Below are positions 27,560-36,816 of a DNA stretch of 64,000 nucleotides, in pieces. The translations under genes and the position numbers were made by a program. The notes beneath the pieces were generated by a model. The model saw only the letters and a program-made list of their open reading frames with translations. It searched no databases and was not told the DNA's origin. This stretch comes from CAVQRC01 sp963715045. Lineage in GTDB: Bacteria; Planctomycetota; Planctomycetia; Pirellulales; Lacipirellulaceae. The DNA lies in contig CAVQRC010000004.1 in the NCBI GenBank assembly GCA_963715045.1, positions 372,001 through 436,000 on the forward strand, given 5' to 3'. Numbering within the stretch: the first letter of the stretch is position 1; the number at the start of each line of letters is the position of its first letter.

Positions 27560-28021
27560 CGGAACTGTGAGGGGGGTGCTACGAGTTGCGATTGTAATGC
27601 GTCGGCGACGACCGGACGAGGGGATGACTCACGACTAAGGAATCTATCCCAAAAGCTCAGTGAACGTATCCCACGGCCGGGGAATTCGGTAGCTGAAGCT
27701 GGTTTTGGGATCGGCTCTAAGGAATCCCCAAGCGACCAATTTCCAACAAAAAGTGGCCCGACGAGCCGGCCTCGACGACTGCGTCCGAAACAGCAAAGCT
27801 GACCGCCCTCGGTCAAATCGCCAGGAAACTGCTTCATGAGGCGAAACGTGCGCCACTGCGTTCCTGCACCCGGACAGGCCTCGCGGACGAGATCCGGCTG
27901 GCATCCATGCGGGGATTCGGGATATAGTCCGGGCCATTGCCCGCTCCATGAGTTTGTTTGCCGTCCGGCGCGATCCTGCGAGAATGCGCGAAGACTGCCA
28001 GGGCTTGCGAGTGATTGCCTG
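27560..28021. other. Divergent intergenic region with repeat copy D
   Basis: Separates leftward rsfS from the rightward anti-sigma-like gene. It contains repeat copy D with flanking direct repeats. The long open frames over it on either strand are not protein-like. Promoters for both genes should lie here, but no convincing boxes were recognised. Confidence 0.5.
27635..27726 (+). repeat. Inverted-end intergenic repeat, copy D, flanked by a 10-bp direct repeat
   Basis: Left end CTATCCCAAAAGC, core CACGGCCGGGGAATTCGGTA, right end GGTTTTGGGATCGGCTC. The 10-mer CTAAGGAATC occurs at 27635-27644 and again at 27717-27726, on either side of the element, like a target-site duplication. Confidence 0.85.
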
Positions 28022-28618
28022 ATGAATTGCGACGAAGTATTCGAAATTCTGACCCGCGGGCCCTTCCCAACGGGTGACCCCAGCGACGTCGACGTCGAAC
28101 TCCACCTCGGAGAGTGTTCGAGTTGTCAGGAGCTTGCCGAGGCCTTGCGGCCGGCCTTGGAGCTTTTCGAAGAGGCCATCCCTGCGGCGGAAAGTCGGAA
28201 TCTGCCCGGCTACTGGGGGGCTCAGCCGAGCGCTTATACCGTCGCGGCTAAAGTTGCCCGTTCGGCCTATACTTCCCGACGTTTGCGAAAGAGGTCGACC
28301 GAAATTGGAGCGTGGGTGGGGCGGTGGGCAGCTGGTCCGGCCCCGCTGCTGATCGCGACCGTGGCGATGGGCCTTTCCCTCGGCGCCGTCACCTGGATCA
28401 TTCAGTTCCGTGCGGCCGACGCCACGCCTGACGGCGTTTCTATGCAGTCGCAAGCGGCCCCGCCAACGGTCTTCGAAGAGGACACACGGTCGGCGAATCG
28501 TCCGCCGAATCGTCGCCGGCGAATACGACACCTCTTCGCGACTCTCGGGGATCGCGAGCGGGGAAGGCTGCCAGCGGGCGAAGATCCGGAATTGGCAGGT
28601 AATCCCGACCGGTAATGG
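28022..28618 (+). CDS. Anti-sigma-factor-like zinc-finger membrane protein; C-terminal frame uncertain
   Basis: About 198 residues as an uninterrupted frame. The N-terminal MNCDEVFEILTRGPFPTGDP leads into HLGECSSCQELAEALRPALE, an HxxxCxxC motif as in zinc-binding anti-sigma factors (zf-HC2). A single membrane helix follows (PLLIATVAMGLSLGAVTWII, about residues 107-126). Beyond residue 145 the frame becomes Arg-rich and looks wrong, so an indel around 28480-28660 is likely; an 8-G run lies at 28656-28663. The true tail may be the two-CxxCH segment that ends at 28802 (next entry). No sigma factor gene is adjacent, so the anti-sigma role is an inference from the motif. Confidence 0.6.
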
Positions 28619-28682
28619 CGACGTTTGATCCACCGGGGGCGAACGATCGCGAAGCGGGGGGGGACCGCCGGCTGCCGGCCGG

Positions 28683-28802
28683 ATGGAGGGGAGCGTCTGT
28701 TGTACCGAGTGCCACCGCGCCGGTGGGGAAATCGAAGTGCCGGCGAATGCGGTGCTCAACGCGAACACGAGTTGCCAAGCGTGCCACGGCCACGAGCGTT
28801 GA
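28683..28802 (+). CDS. Cys-rich tail or small ORF with two CxxCH motifs
   Basis: 39 codons from an ATG at 28683: EGSVCCTECHRAGG then a spacer and NANTSCQACHGHER before the stop. CTECH and CQACH are both CxxCH motifs, the form used for haem c attachment or, as a pair, for zinc-ribbon-like metal binding. The upstream frame is closed by a TGA at 28626, but a one-base change in the 8-G run at 28656 would join it to another open frame, so it is most likely the displaced C-terminus of the anti-sigma-like gene. No independent ribosome-binding site was clear. Confidence 0.4.
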   Translation: MEGSVCCTECHRAGGEIEVPANAVLNANTSCQACHGHER

Positions 28803-28813
28803 GCCACGCCGGC

Positions 28814-31800
28814 TCAGTCGCCGGGAGAGGCGTCGCGTAGCTGTCGATCGAGCTCTTCCCAGCCGATCTGCCGCTGCTCGATCGCGACCAGTTCGTTGCT
28901 GTTGCGTTCCCCCCCCTGGAGCCGGGTCCGCGTATAGGCGACTTCTTCTTCGAGTGCCACGAGCCAGTCTGGAAGGTCCAGTCCGGCACCGCTCGGTTCT
29001 TTGGCGAGGGCGTCGATCTCGAACTCGAGCGTCGCAAAGATAATTTCCCCATCACGGTGGCCGGCGGACTGAAGCGCCGGCAGGACCATCGCGCGAATCC
29101 GGTCGATGGCCAGCGGACGTGTGAACCGCTCCGCGATCCGCGCTGCCACGCTCGGTAGCTGCATCCCCTGCTTCCGCGACAATGCGGCAAGTCGCCCCGA
29201 GTGCTGATCGGCAGCTTCGGCAGTCCGCTCCGCGAGAGCTCGCCGCCACAGCTCCGCCGCCCCGTTCTTCCCCTCCCGGACCAGGATCTCGTGGGCCACG
29301 ATCACCGGCTTGAGATTCCAGGCCACGCGATCGTACTCGGTACGCAGGCGAATAAAGTCGACGAACGTGTAAAACAGCTCTCCCCGATCAGATTGGGTGG
29401 TGGTCGTGTTGTAGTCGCGATACTCGCGGTAGTTCTCGACAACCGCCTCCATGGCCGTACTCAACAGACGGGTCGCCGTCTCGAGCGAAAGCCCCGCTTC
29501 CAGGTCCTGTAACAGCCGTATCGACTCCACCGCATCGGGATCCTCGAGCATCTCTTCAATCCACTGCTGCACTCCCTGATGGAGAATCGCCCGCAGGTTG
29601 CCCAGGTTGAGAAAGACCTGCGTAAACAAGTCTTTGCCATACCGCTCGACGAATTCGACGAACGCTTCCCATTCCTGTTTCTCCCCGATCTTCTCAACGA
29701 CACTCAGGCGGAGCGTCCGGCTGTGTTCCAGCCAGTGATGCAGCAGGACCTCGGTGACTCGCTGCAGCGCCTCGACCAGCATCGAGTCGGTGTCCGCGCC
29801 ACTGCTTCCATGGCTCCCGCCGCCACGCTTTCGCCGATCTGCCGACCACTTGCTCGAGGAAGCGATCACGCACCGGACCAGCGACTGGCAGCCGTTCTCG
29901 AACAGGCGGTCGAACTCGGTGACGGCCCCTGGGCCGACCGGCCGCTCGAGTTCGATCCGCTGGCAGGCGGCCAGCAATTGCAGCGTCTCGGCCACCATCC
30001 CCAGCTTCGGCAGCCATCCCAGCAGGTCGTACACGAGTTGCTGGCGAGAACGCGTGGCCACGACCTGAGCCGGTATGCCGCCCCGGGCAACCGGGACGTA
30101 GAGCAATTCGAAGTCGTGCAGGGAGGGCAGAAAACGGCTCCAGGCACGCCGCACTTCAGCCGGATCGCCGTCGAGAACTCCCCGCAACAAGGCCACCGTA
30201 TCCTGCGGCAGCCATTCCGGTTGAGCAGCCGAAGCCGGCCGATGCGACGCGGCCTGCAACAATCGCCAGGCATCCTCGGTCTCCACCGTGGCCGAGATGA
30301 TCTGTTCAATCAGCGTGTCTTTCATCGTCCGGCGGCGATCGTACTCCAGCAGTGCGTCGTGGCTCTGAGAGGCCAGCGGAATCTTCAGAGCGTGCACTTC
30401 GTTGAGCAACTGCAGCAGGTGGGTACCGTTCTTCGCTGCCTGGCGACTCCAACCCTCCAGGGTCTGCATGCGTACGTCAGAGTGCTCGGTTTCGGCAACG
30501 AATGAGACCGACGTCCGTTTCCAGAACTTGGCCAGCGTCTTCAGAAATGCCAGACGCTGTTGAATCCGTTTGGAATCCCACTCCAGGGGAAAGTCTTCTC
30601 CGTGTCGCCCATAGTCCAGCATGTCCCCCTCGACGCCGTCGGCCGTGCTGTCCTGATAGACCACTTGCTCGTACGCGGCACGGAACAGGTCATCTTCATC
30701 CGCATCCTCGTCCTCGGGATGCGAGTCGTGCTCGTCGTCCGCTGAGAGCGAGTCGTCATCCGCGGGAAGCTCGTCCCCGCTGGGGAACGCGTCGCGGGCG
30801 TTGGGAGAAATGGCGTACAGCGTGGGGACCTGCCAGTATTCCTCGGCATTCGCTTCCAGGAGTTCGCAGAAGCGGGCAGCCAGCTTCCAGGCCTTGGCAT
30901 CGCGGGACGCGGTCGCCCGGGCGTGCCAGCGGAGCACGAGGCGGTGAAAGGAACAATCGCCATCTTCCAGGGGAGTCCGTTCGCGCTGCGACACCCATTG
31001 AATCAGCAAGGCCATCGACGCCACGCAGTCCTGCCGGGCGAGGAGGGCCTCGATGACGAGCTGAAATGCCTTGGGGCTGTCGAATTGATCGACGAAGAGT
31101 TGCCAGAAGGCGATGTCACCGGCGGCTGCCCCGGCCTTGTGCCAGGCGTTGAGGGCTCCGGCCACGAGATTGGCCGACACCTCGATTTCCTTGCCGACCA
31201 GCCGCTTCACGCCTTCCACGCTGGGGGCCGCGAACTGGTCCCACCAGGTGGCCACGCGATGCAGTGGTTCCGAGAATCGAGGTTCGAGTTCGGCCAGGTC
31301 GCGGGCGGCCGCTTCGCTCCAGGCATGCGCCGCGAGACTCAGGAGTTGCTCCACGACTTCGATCAAGTCGTCGATGCGAAAGTCGTGCACGCTGTTCTCG
31401 GGTGCGGGGAAGATGCTGAAGTTGCCCCCGAAGCCGACGATATTCCAGGGATCGACAAGGCCTCCGCAGGCGATGCCGCGGTGCAGCAGGTCTTCGATCT
31501 GGAGGATCCCGTCGACGGCGTGTTCGAGCTGGCTGGACCGAATCTGGTCGTGGCTCTTGGTCAGCAGGCAGTCGATTTGACAGAGTAATCTGGCGGAGGT
31601 GACAGGTACGAACCGCGCCTGCCGCATGGCCGCCTCGGGGTAGCCCATCCGGGCGTACAAGCGGGCCAGATGCACATGCTGCATCTGTGCTGCTCGGCGG
31701 CGGGCCAGTTCGTGATTGAGATGTTGACGCGCGGCCCCGAACGGTTGCCGCAGTTCCTCCGCTTCCTGGCGGAGGCGGCTGGCATGCGTACCGCTGAGGC

Positions 31801-32813
31801 TTTCCAGCAGCCAGTCGTAGAACCGATCGCGAAAGGAAGCGATGTGCGGCAGCAGGGTCGCCAGCGTAACCGACGAATCGTGACACTCGGGGCCGCTGCC
31901 GCTGATCGCCGAGGCCATGAGAATGGTCCCGGCCAGTACGGCCGCGGCTTCGAAAACCCGCTCATCGAGCGCGTCCCCCTCGAAGCCAGAGCACCGCAGC
32001 AACAGCGAATCGAGCGTGACTTGCTGCAGCACGAAGCGTCGATAGCGTCCTTTGGTGTCGATGACCGTCGGATCCCACTGTCCGAAATGATGGTTCGGGC
32101 GGCGGTTGGCCGGATGATCGAAGTCGTACGCGCGGGGATCGAGGCACAATTCGCGAACGAGCTGGGGGTTGAACCAGGCGTCGTTGAGCAAGGCGTCTTC
32201 GGTGTCCAGGAGGATGTCGAGGGCCGCCCGGATCAGCCGCTCGTATTTGCCGGTCGCCACGCCGGCCCCTTCGACATAGAGCGGAATGGGATGCACACGT
32301 TCGTGCGGATAAGGTTCGCAGCTGCGCCCTTCGAGGACGGCGACGGGGCGATAGCCGAAATAGTCGTTGAGCGCGGCGATCGCCGCCTCGACGACCGTGG
32401 TCGGTGTCTTCCCAGCCGGGCCCCCCGCCCAGCAAGGCTTCGATCGCGTGGCCCATCATGAAGGGCCGCCACAGGGCCCCGGCGGGTTGGTGGTGGAGCA
32501 GGTCGCGATGAAAGGCCGCGTAGGCGGGCACCAGGTGGTCCGTAAACAGCGTCAGAATCCGCCGCGCCTGGCCGGGATCCTTGAACGCGCCCCCCTCTTG
32601 GGCCAACTCGTCGAGGCGGCTTCGCAGCCAGCCGACAACGACTTCGTACTTGGGTTCGTCCTCACCCGAATCGCGTTCCGCGGCACGAAACAACACATTC
32701 AAATTGACGAGCAGCCGTACGTCGTGGGTACCGGAAGAAAAGTTCAGATAGCCCAACGTCTCCTTCGACGCTTCGCGGACGGTCGGTTCGCAAAGTGGAC
32801 GGTCAGGGGGCAT
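28814..32813 (-). CDS. Very large protein of unknown function; apparent frameshift near 32415
   Basis: About 1,330 residues after joining two frames; one surplus G near 32415 explains the break (restores ALLGGGPAGKTPTTVVEAA). The start is ATG 32813. No signal peptide, membrane helix or Walker motif is evident; it appears cytoplasmic and mostly helical. Segments such as GYLNFSSGTHDVRLLVNLNV (near the start), YVEGAGVATGKYERLIRAAL and DFDHPANRRPNHHFGQWDP look conserved, and there is an acidic low-complexity stretch (about residue 690, DDDSLSADDEHDSHPEDEDA). I do not recognise the family. It converges with the anti-sigma-like gene; upstream is a divergent PQQ-type propeller gene. Confidence 0.75.
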
Positions 32814-33072
32814 CAGGGTGCTGTCGCAGGCGCGTCGCGGGTTCGAGGACTTCCGGGAATCATCCTAAGTAATCGGCCGCCGACTGGTCTACGGGCGTGA
32901 ATTGGCCGTCCGGCTGTAGCGGTTGTGGTGGCGGATCGGCGGTGCGGGCGTTTAGGAACGAGCCCGGGCGGAGCGTCGCCGCGGGGCTGGAGAGGGTATG
33001 ATGAGACGCAGGTGAGTTTGCCGGCTGCTGCGGCACTTTTGTTTCAATTCGTCCCTGGTGAGAGCTCCTCAC

Positions 33073-34332
33073 ATGTTCGACCGTGCGTTTCAAATCTCCG
33101 TGGCGAGAGGCCCCTTACTGCGAATCTCCAGTCGGTTGCGAGCCGTCGTGGCAGCAGCGTGCCTGGTCGCCGTCGTCACGTCCGCGACACCAGCAGCGGA
33201 GCGGGCTCGACTCGTTCCACGGCAGGAAGCGAATCGACTCGGCCTTGAACGGGCGTGGTTTGGCCAACTGCGGGTCGATCCGGGGAGTGGGCGGGTGCTG
33301 CAGGTCCTGCCCCACGAGGACCAACTGTTTGCCCTCACCGACCGTGCGACGCTGCAGGCCCTGGAAGCGGAAACAGGCAAGCAGCAGTGGGTGGTTGGAT
33401 TCGGCAATCCCGATGCTCCCTCTGACGGCCCCGCGGCCGGCGGGCACCATGTCGCGGTGCTCAACGGGGCACGGGTCTTCGCGATGAACCGGGCTACGGG
33501 ATACATCGAGATGGATACGCCGATCGGAGGCGCTGCGGGAGCGGGGCCAGCCATCGGCGGTGACGAAGTCTACGTCCCGTTAATTCGTGGGTCTCTGGAA
33601 GCGCATACCATCGGAAGCAGCCGTTCGTCGAAGCCCCTGAGCTATCCATCCGCCGGAAAACTGCTGGTGCGTCCGACCGCATCGTCACGTCGTGTGGTGT
33701 GGCCGAACGATCGAGGCCAACTCTATGTCGCCCGTACGGGTGCCTCAGGCGTGCTCTACCGCATCGAGACCGATGGGAAAATCGCGGCCCCGGTGGCGAT
33801 CTCGGATTCCTCCTTTTACTCCGTGACAACCGAGGGATTCGTGCAGGCGGTCGATGATGTGATCGGGTCGCAACGCTGGCGTAAGTCCATTGGCGAACGC
33901 GTGTTTACGTCGCCCATTGTGGTTGCCGGACGTGTCTTCGTTTGCTCCGATCAAGACCGGCTGCACTGCCTCGACAGCGAAGACGGATCGCCCGTCTGGA
34001 GCGCTCCTGGGATCGCACAATTCGTCGCCGTCACCAAGCAGCGGGCCTATGGTTTGAGCCGGTTCTATGAACTCGTCGCGGTCGATCTCGAAACGGGAGC
34101 GGAGATCGGGCGGCTGAACGCAACCGGTTCCGAGTTGCCCGTGCCCAATCTGTTTACCGATCGCATCTACCTGGCCAGCGCGACCGGACTGGTGCAGTGC
34201 CTCCGCGAAACAACGCTGACCGAGCCAATTCGCCACCAGGCAGAAACGGCGAGCGACACGGAAGGAACTGAGCAGCCCGGCGAATCCACCGAGCCGCCAG
34301 CCGCAGAAGATGATCCCTTCGACGATGCGTGA
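33073..34332 (+). CDS. PQQ-type beta-propeller protein (BamB-like)
   Basis: About 419 residues from the ATG at 33073, which begins a signal-peptide-like N-terminus (RAVVAAACLVAVVTSATPAA). Repeated outer-strand motifs mark the propeller blades: LQALEAETGKQQWVVGFGNP, VQAVDDVIGSQRWRKSIGER, LHCLDSEDGSPVWSAPGIAQ and LVAVDLETGAEIGRLNATGS. The C-terminus is an acidic, Pro-rich tail (EQPGESTEPPAAEDDPFDDA). Such proteins are either quinoprotein-like enzymes or scaffolds; no catalytic Asp was identified here, so a binding or structural role is more likely. Confidence 0.85.
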   Translation: MFDRAFQISVARGPLLRISSRLRAVVAAACLVAVVTSATPAAERARLVPRQEANRLGLERAWFGQLRVDPGSGRVLQVLPHEDQLFALTDRATLQALEAETGKQQWVVGFGNPDAPSDGPAAGGHHVAVLNGARVFAMNRATGYIEMDTPIGGAAGAGPAIGGDEVYVPLIRGSLEAHTIGSSRSSKPLSYPSAGKLLVRPTASSRRVVWPNDRGQLYVARTGASGVLYRIETDGKIAAPVAISDSSFYSVTTEGFVQAVDDVIGSQRWRKSIGERVFTSPIVVAGRVFVCSDQDRLHCLDSEDGSPVWSAPGIAQFVAVTKQRAYGLSRFYELVAVDLETGAEIGRLNATGSELPVPNLFTDRIYLASATGLVQCLRETTLTEPIRHQAETASDTEGTEQPGESTEPPAAEDDPFDDA

Positions 34333-34341
34333 GCAGAGTGG

Positions 34342-34408
34342 GCAGATAGGCAGATAGGCAGATGGGCAGATGGGCGAGATGGGCGAATAGGCAGATAGGG
34401 GCCAGGGT
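34342..34408. repeat. 8-bp tandem repeat array (GCAGATAG type)
   Basis: About eight near-identical units of GCAGATAG/GCAGATGG and the 9-bp GCGAGATGG lie in the gap between the propeller gene and the M32 peptidase gene. Unit length equals that of the array at 15441-15560, though the sequences differ. Confidence 0.85.
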
Positions 34409-34463
34409 AGATCGGTAGTTGGGCGGGTGTTGCCTCCGCTTTCCTCAATCCTCACACCGTCGC

Positions 34464-35960
34464 ATGTTGGAATCCCTGTACGCGTTTGTCCGCGAAACGG
34501 CACTGCTGGAGTCGATCCTCTCCGTGCTGGGTTTCGATGAGCGTACGCAAATGCCGCCCGCCGCGGGCCCCTACCGGGCCGAGCAGAACACCTATCTGGC
34601 CGGAAAAATCCACGCCCGGCGGACTGATCCGCAACTCGGAGAATGGCTCCAACGTCTCAGCGAGTCGGAGCTGGCGTCCGATCCGCACTCCGACGCCGGC
34701 GCGACCATTCGCTGGCTGGCCCTGGCCTACGAAAAGCAGCGACGCATCCCCCAGGAACTGGCCGAAGCGCTGGCCAGAACCACCTCGCTCGCCGAGCAGA
34801 GTTGGGCCGAGGCCCGCCGTGAGGGCGATTTCGCCAGCTTCCTGCCCCATCTCAATCAGGTCATCGAACTGAAGCGGCAGCAAGCCGCGGCGTACGGTTT
34901 TGAAGCTTCGCCGTATGACCCGTTGCTCGACGACTACGAACCGGGTGAAACCACGGCCAACGTCGCCCAGGTGCTCGGCGCCCTGCGCGATGAACTGGTC
35001 CCCTTCGCCCAGTCTATTTTCGGCAGCAGGCGTCGCCCGGACACGGCCATTCTCACCCGCCAATATCCACGGGCCGCGCAGGAGGCTTTCTGTCGCGAGA
35101 TTACCGCCGCGATCGGCTACGACTTTCGGGCCGGGCAGATCGCCGTCACGCCGCATCCCTACTGTGCCACACTCGGTCCGCGAGATGTACGCATCACCAC
35201 CCGCTATGACGAGTCGTTCTTGGCGACGGCTTTGTTCGGCTCGCTCCACGAAGCGGGACACGCCTTGTACGAGCAGGGTCTCCGCGACGATTGGTACGGT
35301 CTGCCCCCCGGCTCTGCGGTATCGCTCGGGATCCACGAGTCCCAGTCGCGGATGTGGGAGAACCAGGTCGGTCGCAGCCGAGAGTTCTGGCAACACTTCT
35401 ATTCACGCGCCCAGGCCGCGTTCCCAACGGCGCTCGGGGGGATCGCTCTCGCTGATTTTCATTTCGCGATTAACGACGTCAAACCTTCGCTGATTCGCGT
35501 GGAAGCGGACGAAATCACCTACAACCTGCACATTCTGATTCGCTTCGAACTCGAGCAGGCGATCATCGACGGTTCGCTCGAGGCCGTCGATATCCCGGAC
35601 GCCTGGGATGCGAAGTACCAGGAGTATCTGGGGATTGCGGCACCCGACCTGGCCGCCGGTTGTCTCCAGGACGTCCACTGGAGCGCGGGGCTTTTCGGAT
35701 ATTTCCCGACCTATGCGCTGGGGAATCTCTACGCGGCTCAGTTTTACGCCCAGGCGGCCGTCGAGATCGACGATCTCGACGGCTTGCTCAGCAATGGGGA
35801 GTTTGGCCCGCTCCGAGAATGGTTGCGGAAGAACATCCACGCCGTCGGACAGTGTTACTCGGCCTCGGAACTCGTTGAGAAAGTGACGGGACAACCGCTT
35901 TCACATGCGGCTCTGATGGCATATCTCCGCGGGCGGTTCGCGCCGCTGTACGGTCTGTAG
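34464..35960 (+). CDS. M32 family carboxypeptidase (Taq type)
   Basis: 498 residues, standard for the family. A zinc metallo-carboxypeptidase that removes C-terminal residues from peptides. The zinc site is FGSLHEAGHALYEQGL, where His262-Glu263-x-x-His266 is the HExxH motif; a downstream Glu is supplied by GIHESQSRMWENQVGRS. The conserved TLGPRDVRITTRYDESFLAT and ITYNLHILIRFELEQAIIDG segments confirm the assignment. Start is ATG 34464. A 19-bp direct duplication covers its stop codon. Confidence 0.95.
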   Translation: MLESLYAFVRETALLESILSVLGFDERTQMPPAAGPYRAEQNTYLAGKIHARRTDPQLGEWLQRLSESELASDPHSDAGATIRWLALAYEKQRRIPQELAEALARTTSLAEQSWAEARREGDFASFLPHLNQVIELKRQQAAAYGFEASPYDPLLDDYEPGETTANVAQVLGALRDELVPFAQSIFGSRRRPDTAILTRQYPRAAQEAFCREITAAIGYDFRAGQIAVTPHPYCATLGPRDVRITTRYDESFLATALFGSLHEAGHALYEQGLRDDWYGLPPGSAVSLGIHESQSRMWENQVGRSREFWQHFYSRAQAAFPTALGGIALADFHFAINDVKPSLIRVEADEITYNLHILIRFELEQAIIDGSLEAVDIPDAWDAKYQEYLGIAAPDLAAGCLQDVHWSAGLFGYFPTYALGNLYAAQFYAQAAVEIDDLDGLLSNGEFGPLREWLRKNIHAVGQCYSASELVEKVTGQPLSHAALMAYLRGRFAPLYGL

Positions 35961-35986
35961 TGCACAGTACGGTCTGTAGTGCACAG
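35949..35986. repeat. 19-bp tandem duplication over the M32 stop codon
   Basis: TACGGTCTGTAGTGCACAG occurs twice head to tail at 35949-35967 and 35968-35986. The first copy contains the TAG stop of the peptidase gene. Confidence 0.9.
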
Positions 35987-36021
35987 CGCGGGGCTCGCGT
36001 TGGAAAAGGCACGGGCGGCAG

Positions 36022-36397
36022 TCAGCCCCGCCGTCGACGTGTCAGGATTCCCGCGACGGCAATTGCCAGCAGAGACCAGGTGGCCGGTTCGGGAGTCGTG
36101 GCAACGCTGAGTCCCCCCCCGCCTCCACCGTCTTGAGGGCGCAACTTCCGAGGGCAGGTATTGCACCTGCCAGAGCAGGAAGTCATTGCCGTCGACGGTC
36201 CCGTTGCTGTCGGCGTCGCCGTCGGCAAGCGAGGCACCGGAAAGGGTGGGAAAGTTCATCTCCCAGATGGAGAAGTCGAGTTCGTTGACTTCTCCGTTCA
36301 AGTCGAAGTCGGCCGACCCTTCCAAGGCTGCATACGCCGAATTGCCCAGCACTCCGCCGAATCCCACCAACACCATCACATACCACATACGGATCAT
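36022..36397 (-). CDS. Small dockerin-like protein with PEP-CTERM anchor; apparent frameshift
   Basis: About 125 residues. The ATG at 36397 has a good AGGAGAG ribosome-binding site and begins a signal peptide (WYVMVLVGFGGVLGNSAYA). Two dockerin-type calcium loops follow: ADFDLNGEVNELDFSIWEMN and GDADSNGTVDGNDFLLWQVQ. A one-base excess in the GGG at 36137 displaces the end; after correction comes a Gly-rich linker and a PEP-CTERM anchor (TTPEPATWSLLAIAVAGILT, then RRRRG). It is therefore a second candidate substrate of the exosortase at 59242. Its small size suggests little more than a calcium-binding, anchored module. Confidence 0.8.
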
Positions 36398-36816
36398 CAC
36401 ATACTCTCCTGATCGCCTGAAGAAGAAAGAATGCGGCTCGACCGGGCACTGCATTCGCGGGCCACTCGGGTCACCGAGCCGAAAACCTGTTAACGGGAAT
36501 GAACGAGGATTTGATGTATCGTCATTGGCAACTGGCGCGTGGATGAAGGAAGGAACCTGGAGCGACTGTCGAAGCTAAAGCCCGCCGGCAGGAAGGTCAA
36601 CAAAAGCTGGCAGACAAACGCGGCTTTTTTCGCGTTGCGAAATGGAACTGGGGCAGCGTGACCCAGATCTGGGTGCGTATGCACCAAATTTGCCCCCTTT
36701 CTCGTCGGGGCGACTTTTCGCACAATCGCAGCGGCTGGCCGAGTTGTCGGGCCGTACGGTAACTTGTGGCCAAGCTGAGTCTATCGCCTTGTCGTCGTAC
36801 GTGAGTCCACTCTCCT
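36398..36816. other. Divergent intergenic region, no gene seen
   Basis: Lies between the leftward PEP-CTERM gene and the rightward transhydrogenase operon and must contain both promoters. Open frames here are short and lack start signals. No repeat, hairpin with T-tract, or clear promoter box was recognised. Confidence 0.45.

Noticed and set aside
25856..27802. 648-residue open frame on the plus strand
   Set aside because: Antisense to argS and rsfS, and runs through repeat copy D; no ribosome-binding site or family pattern.
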